Assembly (NCBI RefSeq): GCF_014197015.1
Contig: NZ_JACIET010000001.1
Location: 2,170,001 to 2,234,000 of the forward strand
Source: Niveibacterium umoris
GTDB taxonomy: Bacteria; Pseudomonadota; Gammaproteobacteria; Burkholderiales; Rhodocyclaceae
DNA length: 64,000 nt
Reading direction: 5' to 3'
The stretch's first letter is position 1, and each line of letters begins with the position of its first letter. Under the pieces are notes generated by a model. The model had not been told where the DNA came from. It saw only the letters and a list, made by a program, of their open reading frames with translations, and searched no databases. This document shows positions 46,975 to 56,172 of this stretch, one piece after another. Position numbers and translations under genes: made by a program.

Positions 46975-47225
46975 ATCCTTACCGGCAACCAGGGTTTGGT
47001 ATTTCCGCAACGCACCACCGCCGTGCAACCCGCATACAGCAAAGATTGACGCGTATTGCTGCGGCGCCGTAGCGACTGACCTAGATCATATTCAGTTTTT
47101 ACACTGTACTTATACTTGTCGAACAACATACGCAGGCCGTTCCAAGCCATTGGAACTGATGCTTGACCCCCGTTCTGCGGCTCCCGGTACTGCGCCCGAT
47201 TCCCCCTTGATGCAGGAGCATTGTA

Positions 47226-49892
47226 ATGACCGTTACGAATGTGGCCGAACTTGACGCTCTCTTGGCGCGAGTAAAGGCAGCCCAGCAGAAGTTCGCCAGT
47301 TTTTCTCAGGAACAAGTCGACCTGATCTTCCGCAACGCCGCACTTGCCGCCGCCGATGCGCGCATCCCGCTGGCAAAGATGGCCGTCGAAGAGACCCGCA
47401 TGGGCATCCTCGAAGACAAGGTCATCAAGAACCACTTCGCCTCCGAGTACATCTACAACAAGTACAAGGACGAGAAGACCTGCGGCATCCTCGATGAGGA
47501 ACCGGAATTCGGCATCATGACGATCGCCGAGCCGATCGGCATCATCTGCGGCATCGTGCCGACGACCAACCCGACGTCCACTGCGATCTTCAAGGCGCTG
47601 ATCGCCCTCAAGACCCGCAATGGCATCGTCTTCTCGCCGCACCCGCGTGCCAAGAAAGCGACCTGCTACGCCGCCAAGCTGGTGCTGGACGCTGCGGTTG
47701 CCGCTGGCGCCCCGAAGGACATCATCGGCTGGATCGACGAACCGACGGTTGAGCTGTCGAACGCACTGATGCGTCACCCCGAAATCAACCTGATCCTCGC
47801 CACCGGTGGCCCCGGCATGGTCAAGGCCGCCTACTCGTCCGGCAAGCCGGCGATCGGCGTCGGTGCGGGCAACACCCCGGCCGTGATCGACGAAACTGCC
47901 GACATCAAGCGCGCGGTCGCATCGATCCTGATGTCGAAGACCTTCGACAACGGCGTCGTCTGCGCATCCGAGCAGTCCGTAATCGTCGTGGACAAGGTGT
48001 ACGACGCAGTGCGCGAGCGCTTCTCGCACCACGGCGGTTACATGCTGAGCAAGAAGGAAACCGAGGCTGTCCGCAAGGTCATCCTGGTTGATGGTCACCT
48101 GAACGCTGCGATCGTCGGCCAGTCCGCGATCAAGATCGCCGAGATGGCCGGCGTCACCGTGCCGCCCTTCACAAAGGTGCTGATCGGCGAAGTCACCGAC
48201 ATCAACGACGCAGAAGCCTTCGCACACGAGAAGCTGTCGCCGTGTCTGGGCATGTACCGCGCCAAGGACTTCTACGACGCCTGCGACAAGGCTGTCGCAC
48301 TGGTCACCATGGGCGGTATCGGCCACACCTCGGCCCTCTACACCGACCAGGATCTGCAGCAGGATCGCATCCGCCACTTCGGCGACAAGATGAAGACCGC
48401 TCGTATCCTGATCAACACCCCGTCGTCGCAAGGCGGTATCGGTGACCTCTACAACTTCCGGCTTGCACCTTCGCTGACGCTGGGTTGCGGTTCGTGGGGC
48501 GGCAACTCGATCTCCGAGAACGTCGGTCCCCAGCACTTGATCAACAAGAAAACCGTTGCGAAGCGAGCCGAGAACATGTTGTGGCACAAACTTCCGAAGT
48601 CGATCTACTTCCGCCGCGGCTGCCTGCCGTTCGCCCTTGACGACCTGCAGGGCAAGAAGCGCTGCATGATCGTGACCGACCGTTACCTGTTCGAAAACGG
48701 TTATGTCGATGAGCCGGTTCGCCTGCTCAAGAGCCTGGGCATGGAAGTCGAAGTGTTCTTCGAAGTGGCTGCCGACCCGACCCTGGCCGTCGTGCGCAAG
48801 GCCCTGTCGCTGGCCAACGCTTTCCAGCCGGACGTGATCCTGGCGCTGGGCGGAGGTTCGCCGATGGACGCTGCGAAGATCATGTGGGTGATGTACGAGC
48901 ATCCGGAAGTCGCGTTCGAAGACCTGGCGCTGCGCTTCATGGACATCCGCAAGCGCATCTACAAGTTCCCGAAACTGGGCGTCAAGGCGATGATGGTCGC
49001 CGTGCCGACGACCTCGGGTACCGGCTCGGAAGTCACCCCGTTCGCCGTCGTGACCGACGAAGTGACCGGTGTGAAGTACCCGATCGCCGACTACGAACTG
49101 ACCCCGAGCATGGCGATCGTCGACGCGAACCTGGTCATGAACATGCCCAAGTCGCTGACCGCCTTCGGTGGTATCGACGCCGTGACCCACGCGCTCGAAG
49201 CCTATGTGTCGATCATGGCCAACGAGTACTCTGATGCACAGGCCCTGCAGGCGCTCAAGCTGCTGAAGGACTACCTGCCCTCCGCTTACGAAAATGGCGC
49301 GAAGGATCCGAAGGCCCGCGAGCAAGTGCATAACGGCGCGACCATCGCCGGTATCGCGTTTGCCAACGCCTTCCTGGGTGTCTGCCACTCGATGGCGCAC
49401 AAGCTGGGTGCCGAGTTCCACCTCGCCCACGGCCTGGCCAACGCCCTGCTGATCTCGAACGTCATCCGCTACAACGCGGTCGACATCCCGACCAAGCAGG
49501 CTGCGTTCTCGCAGTACGACCGTCCGAAGAGCGTCGCCCGTTACGCCCAGATCGCCCGTCACCTCGGCATCGAAGCGAATCGCGACCACGAACGTGTCGA
49601 GAAGCTGGTCGAGTGGGTGGATGGCCTCAAGAAGACCCTCAACATCCCGGCATCGATCCAGGCTGCTGGCGTGTCCGAAGCAGACTTCCTCGCCAAGGTC
49701 GACAAGCTGGCCGAAGATGCGTTCGACGATCAATGTACTGGCGCCAACCCGCGCTATCCGCTGATCAGCGAACTCAAGCAGATCCTGCTCGACAGCTTCT
49801 ACGGCCGCGCCTACGTCGAAGCGTACGAACGCGAAGACGAGCCGGAAGCCGCTCCCGTGGTTGCCAAGAAGGGCAGCAAGAAGGTCGCCTAA
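47226..49892 (+). CDS. adhE: Bifunctional acetaldehyde-CoA/alcohol dehydrogenase
   Basis: An 888-residue AdhE that reduces acetyl-CoA to acetaldehyde and then to ethanol with two NADH. The N-terminal aldehyde dehydrogenase domain has the catalytic Cys246 in NGVVCASEQS. The C-terminal iron-dependent alcohol dehydrogenase domain has LGGGSPMDAAK and the metal-binding stretch AHKLGAEFHLAHGLANA. An Ala/Lys-rich tail (AAPVVAKKGSKKVA) extends beyond the usual end. The region upstream holds TATACT at 47111 as a possible -10, without a convincing -35 or FNR box. It is the first gene of the fermentation block. Confidence 0.97.
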   Translation: MTVTNVAELDALLARVKAAQQKFASFSQEQVDLIFRNAALAAADARIPLAKMAVEETRMGILEDKVIKNHFASEYIYNKYKDEKTCGILDEEPEFGIMTIAEPIGIICGIVPTTNPTSTAIFKALIALKTRNGIVFSPHPRAKKATCYAAKLVLDAAVAAGAPKDIIGWIDEPTVELSNALMRHPEINLILATGGPGMVKAAYSSGKPAIGVGAGNTPAVIDETADIKRAVASILMSKTFDNGVVCASEQSVIVVDKVYDAVRERFSHHGGYMLSKKETEAVRKVILVDGHLNAAIVGQSAIKIAEMAGVTVPPFTKVLIGEVTDINDAEAFAHEKLSPCLGMYRAKDFYDACDKAVALVTMGGIGHTSALYTDQDLQQDRIRHFGDKMKTARILINTPSSQGGIGDLYNFRLAPSLTLGCGSWGGNSISENVGPQHLINKKTVAKRAENMLWHKLPKSIYFRRGCLPFALDDLQGKKRCMIVTDRYLFENGYVDEPVRLLKSLGMEVEVFFEVAADPTLAVVRKALSLANAFQPDVILALGGGSPMDAAKIMWVMYEHPEVAFEDLALRFMDIRKRIYKFPKLGVKAMMVAVPTTSGTGSEVTPFAVVTDEVTGVKYPIADYELTPSMAIVDANLVMNMPKSLTAFGGIDAVTHALEAYVSIMANEYSDAQALQALKLLKDYLPSAYENGAKDPKAREQVHNGATIAGIAFANAFLGVCHSMAHKLGAEFHLAHGLANALLISNVIRYNAVDIPTKQAAFSQYDRPKSVARYAQIARHLGIEANRDHERVEKLVEWVDGLKKTLNIPASIQAAGVSEADFLAKVDKLAEDAFDDQCTGANPRYPLISELKQILLDSFYGRAYVEAYEREDEPEAAPVVAKKGSKKVA

Positions 49893-49944
49893 GTCACGTC
49901 ATCCTTCCGTCGCCGGAACAAAGGCGGCGGAGCTGAGTGCCTGC

Positions 49945-49985
49945 AACACCGCCGTCGGTCATTGATCGACGGCGGTGTTTTTCTT
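49945..49985 (+). terminator. Intrinsic terminator after adhE
   Basis: A 13-bp perfect stem, AACACCGCCGTCG and CGACGGCGGTGTT, with a 9-base loop, followed by TTTTC. It lies 53 bp after the adhE stop and separates adhE from the hydN operon. Confidence 0.9.
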
Positions 49986-50311
49986 TGGTGCGGCCGCCGC
50001 CTCGCAAGCGTGCAGCAGATCTGAACGCTACATCACGCCGCCGCATCCGGCAGCGCTGGTCCCGGACAGCGCCTTTCCCTCGCATCAATTCGCGAGTTCT
50101 CGAACCCATGCGCCACCCATTCCAGGCCCTCGCGCAACGGGTGTCAATACGCTCTCGATCAGCATCGATGGAGAAAGTCGCGACGGCATGCGTAACCCTT
50201 GATCCTTATCTAGTGCGCCAAGGCGACTTGCGAGAAATATTGCGTGTTTGAAGTTGCGACTGGCTAACCCCCATCACACCAACCCGGCCCGTCCACGCAA
50301 GGAGGCAAGGA
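49986..50311 (+). other. Intergenic control region ahead of hydN
   Basis: With the adhE terminator this completes a 419-bp gap. It contains no credible gene; the open frames in it lack ribosome-binding sites and look like chance in high-GC DNA. The only regulatory signal seen is the FNR-like box at 50199-50212. A sigma-54 GG-N10-GC element was searched for and not found. AAGGAGG lies just before hydN. Confidence 0.6.
50199..50212 (+). promoter_or_regulatory. FNR/ANR-like box upstream of hydN
   Basis: TTGATCCTTATCTA matches the FNR consensus TTGAT-N4-ATCAA at nine of ten positions. It lies about 100 bp before hydN. A class II site at -41.5 would put the -10 near 50235, where the sequence is only weakly AT-rich (AAATAT). 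Position and cluster function agree with anaerobic activation. Confidence 0.55.
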
Positions 50312-50857
50312 ATGAACCGGTTTGTAATCGCCGAGGCCAGCAAGTGCATCGGTTGCCGCACCTGCGAAATCGCCTGTGCCCTGGCGCACCCTGTCGCCCC
50401 GGATTCGGGGGCACTCACGACAAAGAACTTTGCCCCCCGGCTGACGCTGGTGCGCAGCGGCTCGGTAACCACCCCGGTGATGTGCCGTCAGTGCGATGAC
50501 GCGCCCTGCGTGCGCGCCTGCCCGAGTGGCGCCATCGTTTACAGCGAAGACAGCGTGCAGGTCGTGCAATCACGCTGCGTCGGCTGCAAGACCTGCGTCG
50601 TCGCCTGCCCCTACGGCGTGATGAGCGTGGTCTCGGTGCCGTCGGCACCACAGCCCGGCGCCACGCTCGGCACGCAAAAAATGAAATCCGAAGCCCAGAA
50701 ATGCGACCTGTGCATCACGCGCACGGAAGGCCCGGCCTGCATCCCGGTCTGCCCGACCAAAGCGCTGCACCTGGTCGACAAGGAAATGATGGCTTCCGCC
50801 CTGCGCCGTCGCAAGGAACAAGCTGCGCGCGATCTCGCCAACAGCGCGCTGTTCTGA
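50312..50857 (+). CDS. hydN: HydN-like 4Fe-4S electron-transfer protein
   Basis: A 181-residue ferredoxin-type protein with four [4Fe-4S] Cys clusters: CIGCRTCEIAC, CRQCDDAPCVRAC, CVGCKTCVVAC and CDLC with CIPVC. The beginning MNRFVIAEASKCIGCRTCE is very close to E. coli HydN. It most likely carries electrons from FdhF to the hydrogenase. A strong AAGGAGG site precedes it. The fdhF start follows after 34 bp. Confidence 0.93.
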   Translation: MNRFVIAEASKCIGCRTCEIACALAHPVAPDSGALTTKNFAPRLTLVRSGSVTTPVMCRQCDDAPCVRACPSGAIVYSEDSVQVVQSRCVGCKTCVVACPYGVMSVVSVPSAPQPGATLGTQKMKSEAQKCDLCITRTEGPACIPVCPTKALHLVDKEMMASALRRRKEQAARDLANSALF

Positions 50858-50891
50858 CTGGCCCCGAATTCTCCGGAAAGGAATGTGTGAC

Positions 50892-53036
50892 ATGAAAAAG
50901 GTCATCACGGTTTGCCCCTACTGCGGTTCGGGCTGCAAGATCAATCTACTGGTCGAGAACAACAAGGTCGTCGGCGCCGAAGCCGCGAACGGCGTTACCA
51001 ATCAGGGCGAGTTGTGCCTCAAGGGCTACTACGGCTGGGACTTCCTCAACGACACCAAGCTGCTCACGCCGCGCATCACCCGGCCGCTGGTGCGCCGCCA
51101 GCGCGGTGGCGAATTCGAGGCCGTGTCGTGGGACGAAGCCATCGCCTTCGCCAGTTCTCGCCTCAAGGGCATCAAGGACAAGTACGGCCCGGACTCGATC
51201 ATGCTGACCGGCTCGTCGCGCGGCACCGGCAACGAATCCAACTACGTGGCGCAAAAATTTGCGCGCGCGGTGATCGGCACCAACAACATCGACTGCTGCG
51301 CCCGTGTCTGTCACGGCCCCTCGGTCGCTGGGCTGATGGTGACGCTCGGTAACGGCGCGATGAGCAACTCGATCGGCGAGATCGAGGACACCAAGTGCAT
51401 CCTGATCTTCGGCTACAACGCCGCCGACTCGCACCCGATCGTCGCCCGGCGAATTCTCAAGGCCAAGGAGAAGGGCGCGAAGATCATCGTCTGCGATCCG
51501 CGCTACATCGAAACCGCACGCCTCGCCGACCTGTTCCTGCCCTTGAAGAACGGCTCGAACATGGCGCTGGTGAACGCCTTCGCCAACGTGCTGATCAACG
51601 AAAAGCTCTACAAGCCTGACTTCGTCGCCGACCATGCGGAAGGCTTCGAGCAGTACAAGGCCGACGTCGCCAAGTACACACCAGAGTATGTCGCCGAGAT
51701 CACCGGGCTCGCGCCGCAACTGATCCGCGACGCGATCCGCATGTACGCCGCAGCCCCGTCCGCCACGATCCTGTGGGGCATGGGCGTCACGCAGTGGGGG
51801 CAGGCGGTGGACGTCGTCAAGGGCCTCTCCAGCCTTGCCACCATCACCGGCAACCTGGGCCGCCCGAACGTGGGCGTCGGGCCGGTGCGAGGCCAGAACA
51901 ATGTGCAGGGCGCCTGCGACATGGGCGCGCTGCCGAACACCCTGCCCGGCTATTACTCGGTGACCGACGCCGAAGCCCGCGCGCGCTTCGCAAAGGCCTG
52001 GGGCGTGCCGAGCCTGCCATCCGAAATCGGTCTGGGCATCACCACAGCACCGCACAAGATTGCCGAGGGCAAGGTCAAGGCCTACTACATCTTTGGCGAA
52101 GATCCGCTCCAGACGGAGCCGGACCTGAGCATGATGCGCAAGGAGTTCGAGAAGCTCGAACTCATCATCGTGCAGGACATCTTCATGACGAAGACGGCCA
52201 TGGTCGCCGACGTGATCCTGCCCGCCACCTCGTGGGGCGAGCACGAGAACGTGTTCTCCAGCGCCGATCGCGGATTCCAGCGCTGCTACAAGGCGGTCGA
52301 CGCCAAGGGTGACGTGAAGGACGACTGGGAGATCCACAGCCTGATGGCTCAGGCAATGGGCTACCCGATGAAGTACAACAACGCGCAGGAGATCTGGGAC
52401 GAGATCCGCAGCCTGTGCCACCTCTACGCTGGCGCCACCTACGAGAAGATGGCCGACCTCGGCTATGTGCAGTGGCCCTGCCCGACCGAAGATCACCCTG
52501 GCACGCCGTGGCTGTACGAGGGCAACAAGTTCGACACGCCGAGCGGCAAGGCACTGCTGTTCGCCGCCGAATGGCGCCCGCCGCTGGAGAAGGTCGATGA
52601 CGAGTACCCGCTCGGCCTGTGCACCGTGCGCGAAGTCGGCCACTACTCCTGCCGCTCGATGACCGGCAACTGTTCCGCCCTGCAGACGCTAGCGGACGAA
52701 CCCGGCTTCGTACAGATCCACCCGGACGACGCGAAGAAGTTCGGCGTCAAGGACCAGTCGCTGGTGTGGGTCTCGTCGCGCCGCGGCAAAGTGATCACGC
52801 GCGCCAACCTCAATGATCGTGTCAACGCCGGTGCGGTGTACATGACCTATCAATGGTGGATCGGCGCCTGCAACGAGCTGACGGTGGATCACCTCGACCC
52901 GATCTCCAAGACGCCGGAGTACAAGTACTGTGCGGTGAAGGTCGAGGCCATCGCCGACCAGTCCTGGGCCGAAAGCCATGTGCAGCAGGTGTACGGCAAG
53001 ATGAAGGCGGACATGCGCAAGGCCGCGCTGGCCTGA
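50892..53036 (+). CDS. fdhF: Formate dehydrogenase H, cysteine variant
   Basis: A 714-residue molybdopterin enzyme oxidising formate to CO2. The N-terminal [4Fe-4S] site is CPYCGSGC with the distal Cys in GELCLKGYYGWD, and the bis-MGD regions include GSSRGTGNESNY, MGVTQWGQ and QNNVQGACDMGALP. The active-site residue, Sec140 in E. coli, is Cys140 here, encoded by TGT in CCARVCHGPSVAG, so no selenocysteine is needed. Length and the C-terminus (MTYQWWIGACNEL) match E. coli FdhF closely. ATG 50892 has AAGGA nine bases upstream; an ATG three codons earlier overlaps that site. Confidence 0.96.
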   Translation: MKKVITVCPYCGSGCKINLLVENNKVVGAEAANGVTNQGELCLKGYYGWDFLNDTKLLTPRITRPLVRRQRGGEFEAVSWDEAIAFASSRLKGIKDKYGPDSIMLTGSSRGTGNESNYVAQKFARAVIGTNNIDCCARVCHGPSVAGLMVTLGNGAMSNSIGEIEDTKCILIFGYNAADSHPIVARRILKAKEKGAKIIVCDPRYIETARLADLFLPLKNGSNMALVNAFANVLINEKLYKPDFVADHAEGFEQYKADVAKYTPEYVAEITGLAPQLIRDAIRMYAAAPSATILWGMGVTQWGQAVDVVKGLSSLATITGNLGRPNVGVGPVRGQNNVQGACDMGALPNTLPGYYSVTDAEARARFAKAWGVPSLPSEIGLGITTAPHKIAEGKVKAYYIFGEDPLQTEPDLSMMRKEFEKLELIIVQDIFMTKTAMVADVILPATSWGEHENVFSSADRGFQRCYKAVDAKGDVKDDWEIHSLMAQAMGYPMKYNNAQEIWDEIRSLCHLYAGATYEKMADLGYVQWPCPTEDHPGTPWLYEGNKFDTPSGKALLFAAEWRPPLEKVDDEYPLGLCTVREVGHYSCRSMTGNCSALQTLADEPGFVQIHPDDAKKFGVKDQSLVWVSSRRGKVITRANLNDRVNAGAVYMTYQWWIGACNELTVDHLDPISKTPEYKYCAVKVEAIADQSWAESHVQQVYGKMKADMRKAALA

Positions 53037-53101
53037 CGCGCAACGGCATCCCGACCGCTGTCGGGATGCCGCCTTCCACCACTCAACCTCCGGGCGCAAG
53101 C

Positions 53102-53944
53102 ATGATCGCGACAGACGAAGCACCGCAGTGCGTGGCGAGTGCGACGCCCCCCGAAGCTACGTCCGAAGTTCGCGTCGTGCGCCATCGCGCGGACGGGCCG
53201 GAGCTTTGCACCGACACCGTCGCGGAAGAATGCCCGGTTGCGCTGGTGTTCAACGGCATCTCGCACGCCGTCATGATGGCGACCCCGCGCGATCTCGAAG
53301 CATTTGCTATCGGATTCGCGCTTTCGGAAGGCATTGTCGGCAATCGACGCGACATCTTCGACATCGAGACCGAGTTCCACGCCGAGGGTGCGGAAGTTCA
53401 GATCCGGATTGCCCAGTCCAGCTTTGCCCAACTCAAGGCGCACCGACGCACGCTGACCGGCCGCACCGGCTGCGGCGTGTGCGGCACCGAGAGTCTGGCG
53501 CTACTCGATCTCAAGCCAGAGTCGGTGGATACCACGCAGGTCGCACTGCCGAACGCCGCTGCGATCCAGCGCATCCTCAATGATTTGCCAACGCACCAAC
53601 CGCTGACGCAAGCGACAGGTTGCGCACATGCCGCTGCCTGGTGCACGTCGCACGGCGAGATCGTGCGCGTCTTCGAAGACGTTGGCCGCCACAACGCCAT
53701 GGACAAACTGCTGGGGTGGATGGCGAACAGTGCGGTCGATCCGCGCTCGGGGCTGATCTTCCTGACCAGCCGGGCGAGCTACGAGCTGGTGCGCAAGGCA
53801 GCTCGGATGGGCGTACCAGTGCTTGCCACGATTTCCGCGCCCACCGGCCTCGCCCTGCGCATAGCGCATGCGGCAGGCATCCATCTGCTGAGTTTTTGCC
53901 GCAGCAGCGGCCATGTGGAATACCCCGGCGCCACGCCGGACTAA
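53102..53944 (+). CDS. fdhD: Formate dehydrogenase sulfurtransferase FdhD
   Basis: A 280-residue maturation factor that transfers sulfur to the molybdenum cofactor of formate dehydrogenase. The functional Cys pair lies in RTGCGVCGTESL, and the conserved DVGRHNAMDK and SRASYELVRKAA segments follow. It comes 65 bp after fdhF. Its TAA stop overlaps the last bases of the convergent hycI gene by 4 bp, leaving no room for a terminator. Confidence 0.94.
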   Translation: MIATDEAPQCVASATPPEATSEVRVVRHRADGPELCTDTVAEECPVALVFNGISHAVMMATPRDLEAFAIGFALSEGIVGNRRDIFDIETEFHAEGAEVQIRIAQSSFAQLKAHRRTLTGRTGCGVCGTESLALLDLKPESVDTTQVALPNAAAIQRILNDLPTHQPLTQATGCAHAAAWCTSHGEIVRVFEDVGRHNAMDKLLGWMANSAVDPRSGLIFLTSRASYELVRKAARMGVPVLATISAPTGLALRIAHAAGIHLLSFCRSSGHVEYPGATPD

Positions 53945-54405
53945 TCGCCCAGCTGAGGGTAGGCGCGCGGATCGAAGCCCTCGCACCAGCGCGCGTGCAG
54001 TGACGCCACCGCCGAGCGTACCGGGCTGCTCATCGGAAAACCGAAGGCCACCACATCCGGCTGAACGCCGAGGAACAGCACTTCCGGCACGAACTCGCGC
54101 AGCCGCTCGATGAGGAAACTCAGCGGCAGATTGTGGGTGGTCATGATGAACATGTCGGCGATGCTGGCATCGTCGATCAAGCGCAGTTCGCCTGGCGCCA
54201 AGCCCATATCGGCAGCGTCGAACACCACAACACGTTGCGGCGCAAGCGCTTGCACCTGATGGGTCACGTTCTCCGGTGCCGATCCACCGTCGATGGCAGT
54301 CCAGCCCGGCGCCGGGGTCGCAGTCAGCAGCTCGGCCAGCAGCGGGCCGGCACCGTCGTCGCCCATCATGCCGTTGCCGACGGTGAGGATCACGCCGCCG
54401 CTCAT
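53941..54405 (-). CDS. hycI: Hydrogenase maturation endopeptidase, HycI-like
   Basis: A 154-residue nickel-dependent protease that removes the C-terminal tail of the hydrogenase large subunit after metal insertion. Family marks are TVGNGMMGDDGAGPLLAE, with the acidic nickel ligand, and VVVFDAADMGLAPGE with a second. It is the last gene of the hyf operon and overlaps hycH by ATGA. Confidence 0.9.
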   Translation of the reverse strand: MSGGVILTVGNGMMGDDGAGPLLAELLTATPAPGWTAIDGGSAPENVTHQVQALAPQRVVVFDAADMGLAPGELRLIDDASIADMFIMTTHNLPLSFLIERLREFVPEVLFLGVQPDVVAFGFPMSSPVRSAVASLHARWCEGFDPRAYPQLGD

Positions 54406-54821
54406 GCGGGCACCTTTGCCTCGCGCCGCTTGGCAATCAGGTAGATCGCCGGTTCGGCATCAATCGACCGCAAGGCCTGCATGAGCTGGCTCGCCCACCC
54501 GGCTTCAATCGGGGAAAAGCCCGGCCGCACAGCGTCGATCGCCTCCGCGAGCATGCGGGTGTGCGTGCTGTCGATCGTGATTTCGCCCCACTTCGCAATG
54601 CCCTCAAACTTGCTGCGCGCATCGCCCTCGGGCAGCTTGGCGATCCATTGATCAAACTCGGCAAGCGGGCATTCGAGTATCGGTTTGAGGCAGTCGATGA
54701 CACCGATGTGGTGACCGATCGCAAGCGAGTAGTACACCACCTGCTTGGCCTCGGCTGGCATGTCTTCCTCGCGATCGAGGAACTTCTGGCCGAGGCTGTA
54801 GAAGATCACCTTCCCGTTCAT
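54402..54821 (-). CDS. hycH: Formate hydrogenlyase maturation protein HycH
   Basis: A 139-residue protein of the HycH family ([19 protein letters not shown], core [33 protein letters not shown]). In E. coli HycH is needed for maturation of the hydrogenase-3 large subunit by an unclear mechanism. It overlaps both its neighbours by ATGA, which fits tight stoichiometric translation. Confidence 0.9.
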   Translation of the reverse strand: MNGKVIFYSLGQKFLDREEDMPAEAKQVVYYSLAIGHHIGVIDCLKPILECPLAEFDQWIAKLPEGDARSKFEGIAKWGEITIDSTHTRMLAEAIDAVRPGFSPIEAGWASQLMQALRSIDAEPAIYLIAKRREAKVPA

Positions 54822-55618
54822 GCAGGCTGCCTGATCAGGTTCGCTTCGCTGATCGCCTGCAAGTTTGCGACGATTTCAGTGAGCCGCGGGTCGTCCTTGC
54901 CGCGCAGATACTGGTTGAGCTGGACGTCGAACTCCGGCGCGCTGCCTGCGGATTCGAGCATGCCGAGGAACTCGTCGGCGATGATGCCGCCGTGGCGATA
55001 GCCGGCCATCCGCCGCGCCTCGCGTTCGATCAGCACCCGCACATCGAGCGGCACGCCGGGATGCGCCGGCCGGGCCTGCTCGCCCTCGGCCTCTTCGTGA
55101 TGCGAGCCCTTGAGCTTCTGCCCCAGCAAACCGAGCGCGACGGCAAAGCCGTAGATGGTCGCGGCAGGTGTCGGCGGGCAGCCCGGGATGAAGACATCCA
55201 CCGGCACGATCTTGTCGGTGCCGCCCCAGACGCAGTAAAGGTCGTGGAAGATGCCGCCGCTGCAGCCGCACGCCCCGTAAGACACCACGATCTTCGGATC
55301 GGGTGCGGCGCGGTAGGCACGGATCGCCGGCATCCGCATCGAACGCGTCACCGCGCCGGTGAACAGCAGGATGTCGGCGTGCCGCGGCGAAGCCACCACC
55401 TTGATGCCGAAGCGTTCGGCGTCGAACACCGGCGTGATCGCCGAGAAGATCTCGATCTCGCAGCCGTTGCAGCCGCCGCAATCAACGCGGTAAACGTAGG
55501 CGGAACGCTGGATGTCCTTCAGCAGTGTCTGCTTGAGCTGGGCGATGTGCTCGCTCTCGCTGATGGGCGTCGGCATGCCTTGCGCATCGCGCGGCGCGAA
55601 CTGGATCGGTCCGTTCAT
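54818..55618 (-). CDS. hyfI: Group 4 [NiFe] hydrogenase small subunit, HyfI/HycG type
   Basis: A 266-residue NuoB-like subunit holding the proximal [4Fe-4S] cluster: [23 protein letters not shown] and [13 protein letters not shown] provide the Cys ligands. It has a longer C-terminal region than E. coli HycG ([20 protein letters not shown] onward, ending ANLIRQPA), whose role is unclear. ATG 55618 follows the HyfH stop by one base. Confidence 0.93.
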   Translation of the reverse strand: MNGPIQFAPRDAQGMPTPISESEHIAQLKQTLLKDIQRSAYVYRVDCGGCNGCEIEIFSAITPVFDAERFGIKVVASPRHADILLFTGAVTRSMRMPAIRAYRAAPDPKIVVSYGACGCSGGIFHDLYCVWGGTDKIVPVDVFIPGCPPTPAATIYGFAVALGLLGQKLKGSHHEEAEGEQARPAHPGVPLDVRVLIEREARRMAGYRHGGIIADEFLGMLESAGSAPEFDVQLNQYLRGKDDPRLTEIVANLQAISEANLIRQPA

Positions 55619-55619
55619 G

Positions 55620-56162
55620 TCAGGCGTTTCCTTTCCGCAAATGCTGCGCGGGTTCGATGCTCGCCAGCGCTGCCTTACGCTTGCAGTCCGGGCAGGTAGC
55701 AAATTGTGTTCGCGTCGCCTCGACTTCCAGCTCGGGCAAGCCACTCGCCTGCATCAGCGCCACCGCGTACTCGATTTCCTTGGCCGGCGCGAAGGGCGTG
55801 CCGCAGCAGACGCAGGATGCAAGCGTGAAGGTCGCCTGCTGCAGCAGGTCGTTCTTGTTGCCGACCGCGAGTTCGAAGTCCGGCGACAGGGTGATTGCAC
55901 GCGTCGGGCAAACTTCTTCGCAGCGTCCGCAAAAGATGCAGCGCCCGAGGTTGAGCGCCCAGGTGCGCCTGCCCTCGGCGGTATTCGTCTTGACCGTCAA
56001 GGCATTTGGCGGACACGCCACCGCGCACGCCGCGCAGGCGATGCACTGCTGCGCGGTGAACTCGGGCTTGCCACGGAATCCCGGGCTGACCGGCATCGGT
56101 GCGAACGGGTACTTCTCGGTCGCTTCACCCGCCTTGGCAATGATCTTCAGCAGCTTGAACAT
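55620..56162 (-). CDS. hyfH: Hydrogenase iron-sulfur subunit, HyfH/HycF type
   Basis: A 180-residue NuoI-like ferredoxin subunit with two [4Fe-4S] motifs, [12 protein letters not shown] and [14 protein letters not shown]-terminal extension has four further Cys (CVCCGTPF and CPDCKRKA), which may bind zinc or another cluster. It passes electrons from the HydN-FdhF module to the large/small subunit pair. Ten bp after hyfG. Confidence 0.92.
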   Translation of the reverse strand: MFKLLKIIAKAGEATEKYPFAPMPVSPGFRGKPEFTAQQCIACAACAVACPPNALTVKTNTAEGRRTWALNLGRCIFCGRCEEVCPTRAITLSPDFELAVGNKNDLLQQATFTLASCVCCGTPFAPAKEIEYAVALMQASGLPELEVEATRTQFATCPDCKRKAALASIEPAQHLRKGNA

Positions 56163-56172
56163 CTTCGGGCCC

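Noticed and set aside
46975-47225. FNR box before adhE
   Set aside because: TAGATCATATTCAG resembles the motif only loosely; the second half-site does not match.
46959-49733. 924-codon open frame antisense to adhE
   Set aside because: It lies fully opposite a strongly conserved gene, has no recognisable domain, and is explained by high-GC codon bias leaving antisense frames without stops.
50040-50311. Sigma-54 promoter before hydN
   Set aside because: No GG-N10-GC element with acceptable flanks, although enterobacterial FHL operons use one.
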